Positions 1 to 5,748 of a stretch of DNA of 6,976 nt are shown in pieces (positions within the stretch are counted from its first letter, which is position 1; every line of letters starts with the position of its first letter). A program made the position numbers and the translations under genes. Source of the stretch: Micavibrio sp. UBA6145 (GTDB lineage Bacteria > Pseudomonadota > Alphaproteobacteria > Micavibrionales > UBA1664); contig DIUZ01000003.1 of the NCBI GenBank assembly GCA_002423205.1, positions 1-6,976 on the forward strand, written 5' to 3'. The notes below the pieces were generated by a model. That model did not search any database and had not been told where the DNA came from. It saw only the letters and a list, made by a program, of their open reading frames with translations.

Positions 1-301
1 CGGCGATCAGGCCGTTATGGAGGGCCAGGCCGCCAATCAGCTGAACGTCGTAGTGGCGCTGGCCCAAAGTGCGCTTGGCCGCTTCGCGGACGGTGGCGAA
101 GGCTTCGGGCAGGATGGAGTCGAGGTGCTCGCCCTTGGCCAGGCGGTCCTTGAATTCGGCGGTTTTGGCCCGCAACTGGTCGTCGGACAGGGCGACGAAT
201 TTGTCTTCCAGGGCGTTGATCTGGGCCACAGGCTTGGCAAAGCGCTTGAGGACACGTTCATTGGCAGAGCCAAACAGCTTGGCGGCGAAATTCAGAACCA
301 T
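1..301 (-). CDS. secA: SecA preprotein translocase ATPase, N-terminal fragment
   Basis: This is the first 100 codons of SecA, cut by the left window edge. SecA is the cytosolic motor ATPase that drives unfolded preproteins through SecYEG. Translated from the ATG at 301, the protein begins MVLNFAAKLFGSANERVLKR. It then has a charged helix (about residues 27-60) and the diagnostic segment RHYDVQLIGGLALHNG at residues 82-97, which matches the family's RHFDVQLIGG region just before the first nucleotide-binding fold. The Walker motifs, the preprotein-crosslinking domain and the C-terminal zinc finger lie outside the window. The Shine-Dalgarno is weak (AGGAAA about 12 bases upstream), but the start matches the usual SecA N-terminus. 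It is transcribed divergently from the parvulin operon and has a good promoter at 340-368. The identity rests on motif recognition and is quite secure. Confidence 0.93.
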   Translation of the reverse strand, partial: MVLNFAAKLFGSANERVLKRFAKPVAQINALEDKFVALSDDQLRAKTAEFKDRLAKGEHLDSILPEAFATVREAAKRTLGQRHYDVQLIGGLALHNGLIA

Positions 302-339
302 GAAAAACTGTACTTTCCTAAATAGATAAGGGCTTCAAA

Positions 340-368
340 CGTATAAGGATCAGGGGCCAAAACGTCAA
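340..368 (-). promoter_or_regulatory. sigma70-like promoter for secA
   Basis: On the minus strand, TTGACG (plus-strand 363-368) is followed after exactly 17 bases by TATACG (plus-strand 340-345). Both boxes are close to consensus and the spacer is optimal. The predicted start of transcription is near 333, giving a leader of about 30 bases before the secA ATG at 301. No SecM-like leader peptide or arrest sequence is visible between the promoter and secA. The call is by eye only. Confidence 0.6.
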
Positions 369-438
369 TCTATAGAAAGGTATGGAAAGTCGTGGCATTC
401 CTGTGGCGGGGCTTGCCAAGGACCCCCCGGGGCTTCAA

Positions 439-444
439 TATAAT
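439..444 (+). promoter_or_regulatory. -10 box (TATAAT) for the parvulin operon
   Basis: A perfect TATAAT lies about 50 bases before the parvulin ATG, and transcription would start near 451. The -35 region is unclear: CTTGCC at 412-417 resembles an alphaproteobacterial -35 but is 21 bases away, which is too far for a standard promoter. The spacer contains CCCCGGGG (425-432), a short GC palindrome. A non-optimal -35 could mean an activated promoter, but this is inference. Confidence 0.45.
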
Positions 445-457
445 CCGCGTTCTCATA

Positions 458-471
458 CCGGCCATGGCCGG
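458..471. repeat. 14-base perfect palindrome in the parvulin operon leader
   Basis: CCGGCCATGGCCGG is identical to its own reverse complement. It lies downstream of the TATAAT box and 21 bases before the parvulin ATG, so it should be inside the transcribed leader. As DNA it could be an operator. As RNA it could fold into a 5-base-pair GC stem with a CATG loop near the ribosome binding site. There is no U-tract, so it is not a terminator. Its role is unknown. Confidence 0.5.
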
Positions 472-492
472 CCACAAACTGTAGGAAAAACA

Positions 493-1593
493 ATGACACA
501 TGACCATAAAGACGGCTGCTGCGGCGGTCATAACGCCACCGAAGGCAAACAGTGCAAAATCAGCTGCTGCGGCAACGCACGCAACCTCGTCACGGCGGCG
601 TCCATCGTTCTGGCCATTGCCGGGCTTGGGTATGGTTTTGTCCAGCATTCAAACGCCCAAAAGGGCGCTGTCCTGATCGAGAAGCCCAAGGCTGATGCCG
701 AGGCTCTGGTCGTGGGCGAAGATACCGTTATTGCCGAAATCGACGGCAAGGACGTTCGCAAATCGGACGTGGCGCAGACCATCAAGGAACTGGGTGCCAA
801 CGTGCCCCCGGCGGCTGTCGACCAGATCCTGCCGGCCTTCACCGAGCAGTACATCAACCTCCAGCTGATCAACAAGGCCGCGACCAAGACCGACGTGCTG
901 AAAGATCCGCAAGTGCGCACGCAACTGGCCAACAGCCAGGAGCAGATCCTGCGTGCTGCCTACCTGAACAGCCTGTTCGAGGGACAGATCACGGAAGACA
1001 CACTGAAAGCGGCTTACAAGGCCAAGTACGAAGACGCCCCGCTGCCGACGGAAGTGCATGCACGCCATATCCTGGTTGATAGCAAGGACAAGGCCGATGC
1101 GCTGCTGACCCAGATCAAGGGCGGTGCCAATTTTGAAAAACTGGCATCTGAAAATTCCAAAGACCCGTCCGCAGCTCGCGGCGGCGACCTGGGTTATTTC
1201 ACCAAGGCTGAGATGGTACCGGAATTCGGCACTGCTGCATTCGACATGAGCAAAGGCGAAGTCTCGTCCGCGCCGGTTAAAACGCAATTCGGCTGGCATA
1301 TTCTTCAGGTTCTGGACAAGCGCACCCGCGTGAAGCCGTCCTATGAAGAAGCCAAACCCGCATTGGAACAGGAAGCACGCCAGGTCATTCTGGATGCGAA
1401 ACTGAAAGAACTGCGCGAAGAAGCGGATGTCAAAATCATGACGCCGCCGGCCCCGCCGGCAGTGGAAGCAACCCCGGTTGACGCGGCACCTGCGGCTGAA
1501 TCCGCACCGGTTCCGGAAGCGATCACGCCTGCGGAAACGCCGGCCCCGGCTGCTACGGAAGAAACACCTGCTGCCGCACCGGCAGCGGAATAA
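493..1593 (+). CDS. Membrane-anchored PpiC/parvulin-type peptidyl-prolyl isomerase
   Basis: A 366-residue parvulin-like foldase of the SurA/PrsA/PpiD type, probably acting on secreted proteins in the periplasm. The ATG at 493 is chosen because AGGAAA sits 4-9 bases upstream. An in-frame ATG at 382 would lie upstream of the TATAAT box. Layout: Cys/His-rich N-terminus (residues 1-29, Cys 9, 10, 21, 25, 26); one hydrophobic segment at about 31-50, acting as anchor or signal; a SurA-like helical region at about 75-180; a PpiC domain at about 186-278. The PpiC domain shows HARHILV (189-195), GGDLGYF (230-236) and FGWHILQV (266-273). The tail (about 317-366) is rich in Ala, Pro and Glu and probably disordered. 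No lipobox is obvious. It heads a four-gene operon beside secA, which fits a role in export. PPIase activity is inferred from the fold, and some family members act only as chaperones. Confidence 0.88.
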   Translation: MTHDHKDGCCGGHNATEGKQCKISCCGNARNLVTAASIVLAIAGLGYGFVQHSNAQKGAVLIEKPKADAEALVVGEDTVIAEIDGKDVRKSDVAQTIKELGANVPPAAVDQILPAFTEQYINLQLINKAATKTDVLKDPQVRTQLANSQEQILRAAYLNSLFEGQITEDTLKAAYKAKYEDAPLPTEVHARHILVDSKDKADALLTQIKGGANFEKLASENSKDPSAARGGDLGYFTKAEMVPEFGTAAFDMSKGEVSSAPVKTQFGWHILQVLDKRTRVKPSYEEAKPALEQEARQVILDAKLKELREEADVKIMTPPAPPAVEATPVDAAPAAESAPVPEAITPAETPAPAATEETPAAAPAAE

Positions 1594-1598
1594 GCATC

Positions 1599-2081
1599 AT
1601 GAGTGGTTCGCACGCCGTAGACGATATTGGCTGCTGCGGCGAACCGCTTCCTTACGATTTACCCGAATTTCCGAATGCCCGCGTCGTCACTGTCGTCGCG
1701 GGCATTCTTATTGATGACCAGAACCGCGTGCTGCTGGCCCAGCGCCCGCCGGGCAAGGCGTTGGCCGGCCTGTGGGAATTTCCGGGTGGCAAGATTGAAA
1801 CCGGCGAGACGCCGGAATACGCGCTGGTGCGCGAACTGAAGGATGAGCTGGGCGTCGTTACCTGTACGGATTGCCTGCAACCGGTGACATTTGCGTCGCA
1901 TGCCTATGATGATTTTCATCTGTTGATGCCTGTCTTTGCCATTCGCAAATGGCGGTATGAGCCCAAGGGGCTGGAAGGGCAGCAGCTTGCATGGGTTGCA
2001 CGCGGCGATCTTAAAAATTATGCGATGCCGCCGGCGGATGTGCCGCTGGTGCCCATATTGTTCGAATATCTTGGCAGCTGA
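1599..2081 (+). CDS. mutT: MutT-type Nudix (d)NTP pyrophosphohydrolase
   Basis: A 160-residue Nudix hydrolase, most like alphaproteobacterial MutT, which hydrolyses oxidised nucleotides such as 8-oxo-dGTP to the monophosphate and so lowers mutation. The Nudix box spans residues 64-86: G64, E70, then RELKDELGV (78-86). The usual REUxEExGU therefore carries Asp82 where the first Glu of EE is normal, a conservative change at or next to a metal ligand. FHLLMPVF (106-113) and the C-terminal YAMPPADVPLVP (141-152) match the MutT group. The protein has about 28 residues before the Nudix fold, including GCCGEP (11-16). No in-frame ATG, GTG or TTG lies between 1599 and the fold, so the extension is not a start artefact. 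The start is 5 bases after the parvulin stop. The stop overlaps the next start as TGATG. The exact substrate is not shown by the sequence. Confidence 0.88.
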   Translation: MSGSHAVDDIGCCGEPLPYDLPEFPNARVVTVVAGILIDDQNRVLLAQRPPGKALAGLWEFPGGKIETGETPEYALVRELKDELGVVTCTDCLQPVTFASHAYDDFHLLMPVFAIRKWRYEPKGLEGQQLAWVARGDLKNYAMPPADVPLVPILFEYLGS

Positions 2082-2836
2082 TGTTACCGAGCGCCTACGA
2101 CCTTAAGGAATATTACGCAACGCCGCAGGGGCAGGGGGTTTTGAACCTTTTGCTCAAACGTTTTGGCGCGTGGTGGCCGGACAGGGAACTGGACGGCGAC
2201 ACAATGATCGGCGCGGGTTACGCCCTGCCGTATCTTGAACGCTGCGCCGGTCCCAGAGGTCTATACGCGTTGCTGCCCGGTGAAATGGGCGCACTGGTCT
2301 GGCCCAACAGCGGACGGCAGCGTTGTATGTTGTCTGAGCCGCATGCGTGGCCGCTACCGCCTGCAAGCGTTGATTACATCGTGATGGTGCATGCGCTGGA
2401 ATACGCAGTCGATGCCGGTGATATGATGGAAGAAGCGTGGCGCACGCTTAAACCCGAGGGCCGCCTGATTATCGTGGTGCCCAACCGCACGGGGTTGTGG
2501 GCGCGGGCGGAGAAAACACCCTTCGGTCATGGCCGGCCGTTTACGCATACGCAGTTGCATGATCTTTTGCGCGATCATAATTTTTCGCTTGAACGCATGA
2601 CCGGCGCATTACTGGCACCACCGTGGCGCAAGGCGATGCTGGTTGAAAAAGTGTCACCCGTGATCGAGGCGCTGGCACCGATGTGTGCGCCGCTTTGCGG
2701 GGCCATCGTTGCGGAGGCGTCCAAGCGTCTGTATTCCCCCATTCGCGGGAAGCCGCAAAAAGTATCAAAACCCGTTTTAGTGTGGGGCGAGGCCGCGTCA
2801 GCCGCGCCGTTCAGGAAAGTTAAACATGAGCTTTAA
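2081..2836 (+). CDS. Class I SAM-dependent methyltransferase, substrate unknown
   Basis: A 251-residue protein with a class I methyltransferase core. The glycine-rich SAM loop is GAGYALPYL (44-52). The motif around strand 4 is VDYIVMVHALEYA (97-109), followed by the helix DMMEEAWRTLKPEGRLIIVV (114-133), the typical post-motif pattern of Methyltransf_11-like enzymes. A conserved-looking stretch after it (PNRTGLWAR, then FGHGRPFTHTQL, about 134-159) may bind substrate. Its start codon shares one base with the mutT stop and there is no clear Shine-Dalgarno, so reinitiation after mutT is likely. Its last 11 bases overlap tyrC. I cannot name a substrate: it could be a small molecule, a quinone-type compound or a protein. 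Placement between mutT and tyrC gives no firm clue. Confidence 0.8.
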   Translation: MLPSAYDLKEYYATPQGQGVLNLLLKRFGAWWPDRELDGDTMIGAGYALPYLERCAGPRGLYALLPGEMGALVWPNSGRQRCMLSEPHAWPLPPASVDYIVMVHALEYAVDAGDMMEEAWRTLKPEGRLIIVVPNRTGLWARAEKTPFGHGRPFTHTQLHDLLRDHNFSLERMTGALLAPPWRKAMLVEKVSPVIEALAPMCAPLCGAIVAEASKRLYSPIRGKPQKVSKPVLVWGEAASAAPFRKVKHEL

Positions 2837-3701
2837 TACCGTTACCATTATCGGCTTTGGCCTGATCGGGTCGTCCATTGCGCGGGCGCTGAAAAAGCAC
2901 GGTGCGGCAGAGCACATTGTCTGCGCGGACATGTCGGACGATGTGTGTGCGACGGTGCGGCGCCTTGGGATTGCCGATGTTACGACGACGGATATTGCCG
3001 GGTCCGTGAAGGATGCCGATCTTGTTTTCGTCTGCGTGCCGATGGGTGCTATTGAACCCGTAGTGGCCAGTATTGCGCCGAACCTGAAAACCGGCACGAT
3101 TGTCAGTGATGTCGGTTCGGTCAAAGGTTTAGTCGAAGGTGTATTTAAAAAGCATCTGCCTGCGGGCGTGCATGGCATTCCCGGTCACCCGATTGCAGGC
3201 ACGGAGCATTCCGGCCCGGAAGCGGGTTTCGCCGAATTGTTTGTTGGCCGCTGGTACATCATGACGCCACCGAAAAATGCGGATCGCGGTGCGGTCGACA
3301 GGCTGGCCGCGCTGTGGAAACAGTTCGGGTCGAATATCGAAGAGATGGAAGCCAGCCATCACGACCAGACGCTGGCGATCACATCGCATCTGCCGCATCT
3401 GATTGCGTATACGATTGTGGATACGGCGACGCAGCTTGAGAATGACCTGCAAAGCGAAGTCATCAAGTTTTCGGCATCCGGTTTCCGTGACTTCACGCGC
3501 ATTGCCGCGTCCGACCCGGTGATGTGGCGTGATGTGTTCCTGAACAACCGCGATGCCGTGCTCGACATTCTGGCACGTTTTAACGAAGACCTGATCCAGA
3601 TGCAGAAAGCGATCCGTACTGGCGACGGCCAGATGCTTCAGGACGTATTCACCCGTACCCGCGCCGTACGCCGGGCCATTATCGACGCGAAACAGGCGTA
3701 A
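2826..3701 (+). CDS. tyrC: Prephenate/arogenate dehydrogenase (TyrC/TyrA family)
   Basis: A 291-residue single-function dehydrogenase, with no fused chorismate mutase or ACT domain. It oxidatively decarboxylates prephenate and/or arogenate in tyrosine synthesis in the cytosol. The Rossmann loop is GFGLIGSS (10-17). Asp35 at the end of the second strand (HIVCADMS) suggests NAD rather than NADP. Active-site signatures are GHPIAGTEHSG (120-130), HHD (178-180), SHLPHLIAY (187-195) and GFRDFTRIAASDP (219-231), whose Arg221 corresponds to the substrate-binding Arg of the family. The C-terminal half is the all-helical dimerisation domain. Length is typical for the TyrC type. The start is supported by AGGAAA (2813-2818) seven bases upstream, even though it lies inside the methyltransferase gene. 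It is the last gene of the tight operon. Whether prephenate or arogenate is preferred cannot be read from the sequence. Confidence 0.94.
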   Translation: MSFNTVTIIGFGLIGSSIARALKKHGAAEHIVCADMSDDVCATVRRLGIADVTTTDIAGSVKDADLVFVCVPMGAIEPVVASIAPNLKTGTIVSDVGSVKGLVEGVFKKHLPAGVHGIPGHPIAGTEHSGPEAGFAELFVGRWYIMTPPKNADRGAVDRLAALWKQFGSNIEEMEASHHDQTLAITSHLPHLIAYTIVDTATQLENDLQSEVIKFSASGFRDFTRIAASDPVMWRDVFLNNRDAVLDILARFNEDLIQMQKAIRTGDGQMLQDVFTRTRAVRRAIIDAKQA

Positions 3702-3735
3702 CTTTACAATTATAAAAAAATTAGGGTTTTTGTCG

Positions 3736-3741
3736 TAAAAT
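3736..3741 (+). promoter_or_regulatory. Possible -10 box for a leaderless transcript
   Basis: TAAAAT (one mismatch to TATAAT) lies in the AT-rich 46-base gap after tyrC, with six bases (AACGCC) between it and the ATG at 3748. Transcription at the usual distance would start at or next to that ATG, and no Shine-Dalgarno is visible there. The -35 region has no good match (TTTACA at 3703-3708 is too far away), so confidence is low. Confidence 0.3.
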
Positions 3742-3747
3742 AACGCC

Positions 3748-4692
3748 ATGCCATTGAACAGGCGTGGTTTTTTGCGGGGTGCGTTTGCTGCGGCGGGGAT
3801 GGCCGCGGTAGGGACGCCGGCGCTGGCCCAAAGTGATGTATCAAGGCGTTTTCAAGGGTTCAACCAGATACTGGATGTCGCGCAGGGTGAGGGTGCGCAG
3901 TTTTTGCTGATGTATGACAGCAATCATATGAACCGCGATATGCCACTTTATCCATTACAGCGGGATGCATTGGCTCTGGCGCAATCCAAAGGCGTGAAGA
4001 ACATATTCCTGGAATTGGCGCGTGAGCATCAGCCGCTAATAGACGGCCGTGCGTCTGGTAAAATCACGCATGAAGATTTTATGAGTCAGCTGGGCGCGGA
4101 AATCACCCTTTTTTCCATCGTCGAGAGAGCCGACGTAAAATATTCTGAGACAATTTTTGCTGATCTGGGGGAGTTTGCTCTCGTTGAAGACAGGGCCGGA
4201 AAGATAAAATACCTGAACGCATTAAGCGCGGGGATCGAGGATGCCAGCCGGTGTGGCATACGCATCGTAGGGGCTGACAAGACGGATTTTGGAGGATCGG
4301 TGGTTCTTGCGGCGCGCCAACAATACGATGATCAGGTTGCCGATTATATTGCATCCGTTGCAGGCGGGCAGAAATCGATCGTTGTATACGGCATGGGACA
4401 CGGATCAACAGATAAGCCTCGTGCAGGGCGGGGCGGCGGACTGGATGATGAATTGCGCCGCCGTGCAGGTGTGGTGACTGTGGAGATGCAGGATAATCCA
4501 TCATTTTTCGGTGAAGGCGAGGTCGGAAAGTTTAGAGCGATTGTCAGGGAGACTGTTGAATCCAGCTTTGGGGATCGTTCGCCGAATGTTTTAAATATCG
4601 ATACAGGTAAGCTGTCTCGCGGTAACGCTGGAACAGCGCCGCGTGGTAATCAGATACTGAAAATATCAACGCATGAAATGACTGCGCCGTGA
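3748..4692 (+). CDS. Tat-exported protein, possible ChaN/EreA-like (TIKI-type) fold
   Basis: A 314-residue protein with a clear twin-arginine signal: NRRGFLRG at residues 4-11, a hydrophobic stretch, then TPALA with likely cleavage after Ala27. It is probably exported folded to the periplasm. I do not recognise the family firmly. The mature part has FLLMYDSNHMN (52-62), IFLELAREHQPLIDG (86-100), GIRIVGADKT (170-179) and IVVYGMGHGS (211-220), followed by LDDELRRR. A His-containing loop after strand 1, a Glu after strand 2 and a late GxxH resemble the ChaN haem-binding, erythromycin-esterase and TraB/TIKI groups. This is pattern matching, not proof. The start keeps the Tat motif intact, and no Shine-Dalgarno is seen. 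Codon use is odd: at least seven ATA and five AGA/AGG codons, against none and one in the adjacent tyrC. That may mark recent acquisition or weak expression. It is convergent with argB. The function is unknown. Confidence 0.8.
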   Translation: MPLNRRGFLRGAFAAAGMAAVGTPALAQSDVSRRFQGFNQILDVAQGEGAQFLLMYDSNHMNRDMPLYPLQRDALALAQSKGVKNIFLELAREHQPLIDGRASGKITHEDFMSQLGAEITLFSIVERADVKYSETIFADLGEFALVEDRAGKIKYLNALSAGIEDASRCGIRIVGADKTDFGGSVVLAARQQYDDQVADYIASVAGGQKSIVVYGMGHGSTDKPRAGRGGGLDDELRRRAGVVTVEMQDNPSFFGEGEVGKFRAIVRETVESSFGDRSPNVLNIDTGKLSRGNAGTAPRGNQILKISTHEMTAP

Positions 4693-4708
4693 CGGCGGTA
4701 CTGAGTAC
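4685..4708. repeat. Two tandem small inverted repeats at the convergent gene junction
   Basis: CGCCGTGACGGCG (4685-4697) is a perfect 6+1+6 inverted repeat that contains the TGA stop of the Tat-signal gene. GTACTGAGTAC (4698-4708) follows directly as a perfect 5+1+5 repeat. As RNA both would form short hairpins with TGA (UGA) in the loop, on either strand's transcript. No real T-tract follows (GTTTAATG), so this is at best a weak bidirectional terminator. The remaining bases up to the argB stop hold nothing recognisable. Confidence 0.35.
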
Positions 4709-4731
4709 TGGTTTAATGCTTCTGTGGTGCC

Positions 4732-5637
4732 TTAGGCCGTATAAGCCGGGGCGCGGAACATGGTGCCGTGGCCTTTGGGCGTCAGAAGTTCGAGCAGGAA
4801 TTTCTCGTCCATGATGATGACGGCGGATTCCGGTGCCATGCGCGATGCGGTCGCAAATGCTTCCTGAACCTTGACCAGCATACCACCGCCGATGGTGCCG
4901 TCTTTAACGAGCGTATCGACTTCGTTCTGTTTGATTTCGGGGATAATTCTCTTGTCCTGATCCAGAACGCCCGGCACGTCCGAGCACATCAGCAGGCGGT
5001 ATGCTTCCATGCCGGAAGCAAGCTTTGCCGCAACGCCGTCTGCGTTGACGTTGATCTTGCTGACCTGGCCGCCATTGATGTTGGCGCACATGTTGGTGAT
5101 GATCGGGATCGACTTGCCGTCATCCAGCAAGTGCTTGAGATACCATTTGTTGAAGTCGATGACGTTTTCGCCCGAGTAATTGTTGTTGTGTGCGTCCATC
5201 GCGGCGGATGTCATGTTCAGGTTGATGTCATGACCCGAAAGGCCCAGCGGCGCGATATGCGTGCCGGCGAACTGGTTGAATGTCTGGCACAGAAGCGCGT
5301 TTGCTTCACGCGTAGCGGCATCGATGATTTCGATATGGTCGGCTTCGCTGACGCGCAGGCCGTTGCGTTTGGTTGATACCTTGCCGGCGGCGGCGAGGGC
5401 CTTGTCGATGCGGTTGCCCGCGCCGTGAACGACGATGACCTTGAGGCCGAGGTCGCGGCGCATGACCGTCACCTGCTGGGCGAAGCTGGTGCGGATGGCT
5501 TCATCGTCGATGATTTTGCCGCTGGCCTTGACCACAACCGTGCGGCCTTCGTTTTGGTGTTTGTAGTCGAAGGCGTGGGTGAGAATCTGGGCGACGTGAT
5601 CGTCAGAGATTTCAGGCAAAGCCGGGGTATTGGTCAT
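4732..5637 (-). CDS. argB: Acetylglutamate kinase (amino acid kinase family)
   Basis: A 301-residue NAGK, which phosphorylates N-acetylglutamate with ATP in arginine synthesis. Visible elements: VVVKASGK with Lys37, HGAGNRID (71-78, in place of the common HGGGP loop), NGLRVSEADHIEII (92-105), LGLSGHD (131-137), INVNADGVAAKLA (195-207), SDVPGVLD (219-226) and GGGMLVKV (250-257) with Lys256. Residues 1-31 form an extension with a likely helix (DDHVAQILTHAFDY) before strand 1. The C-terminus has LLELLTPKGHGTM (281-293). Both are features of the hexameric arginine-inhibited NAGKs, so feedback inhibition is inferred. There is no GNAT domain, so it is not a synthase-kinase fusion. The ATG at 5637 is chosen; a GTG at 5646 is an in-frame alternative and the Shine-Dalgarno is poor for both. 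The promoter at 5677-5706 suggests transcription independent of the upstream dehydrogenase. Confidence 0.87.
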   Translation of the reverse strand: MTNTPALPEISDDHVAQILTHAFDYKHQNEGRTVVVKASGKIIDDEAIRTSFAQQVTVMRRDLGLKVIVVHGAGNRIDKALAAAGKVSTKRNGLRVSEADHIEIIDAATREANALLCQTFNQFAGTHIAPLGLSGHDINLNMTSAAMDAHNNNYSGENVIDFNKWYLKHLLDDGKSIPIITNMCANINGGQVSKINVNADGVAAKLASGMEAYRLLMCSDVPGVLDQDKRIIPEIKQNEVDTLVKDGTIGGGMLVKVQEAFATASRMAPESAVIIMDEKFLLELLTPKGHGTMFRAPAYTA

Positions 5638-5676
5638 TTCACACACACTCTGATTTTTTGTTATTTTTCAGAGGCT

Positions 5677-5706
5677 AAGATATGCTATTTCTTTGGGTTA
5701 TGTCAA
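5677..5706 (-). promoter_or_regulatory. Sigma70-like promoter for argB
   Basis: On the minus strand a perfect TTGACA (plus-strand 5701-5706) is followed after 18 bases by TATCTT (plus-strand 5677-5682). Transcription should start near 5669, about 32 bases before the argB ATG. Directly upstream is AATTAATTAATT (plus-strand 5705-5716), a 12-base AT palindrome that overlaps the edge of the -35 box and could serve as an UP-like element or an operator. This is the strongest promoter seen in the window by eye. Confidence 0.62.
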
Positions 5707-5748
5707 TTAATTAATTATATTTTCCCAAGAGGTTTTGGCCCCGGTTTC

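Noticed and set aside
382..492. In-frame upstream extension of the parvulin from the ATG at 382
   Set aside because: This start is upstream of the TATAAT box, its purine-rich sequence is only one base from the ATG, and the added residues resemble no signal or domain. The ATG at 493 has a well-spaced AGGAAA.
649..1299. Long open frame on the minus strand opposite the parvulin gene
   Set aside because: It lies antisense to a gene with clear PpiC motifs, and its translation shows no recognisable domain, so it is a shadow of high-GC coding sequence.
2529..2539. Second copy of CATGGCCGGCC, also present at 464-474 in the parvulin leader
   Set aside because: It encodes part of the methyltransferase (HGRP), lacks the full palindrome, and is short enough to be chance in GC-rich DNA.
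3709..3732. A-run, short spacer and T-run after tyrC as a terminator
   Set aside because: The stem would be almost only A:T pairs with no GC core, so it would be too weak for an intrinsic terminator.
3129..3749. Minus-strand open frame opposite tyrC
   Set aside because: It is antisense to well-conserved TyrC motifs and its translation shows no motif.
4768..5376. Plus-strand open frame opposite argB
   Set aside because: It is antisense to conserved kinase motifs, and its repetitive Val/Asp/Ala content is typical of an antisense frame.
5720..5745. Hairpin after gcdH (CCAA...TTGG on the minus strand)
   Set aside because: A four-base stem followed by A-rich rather than T-rich sequence does not fit a terminator.
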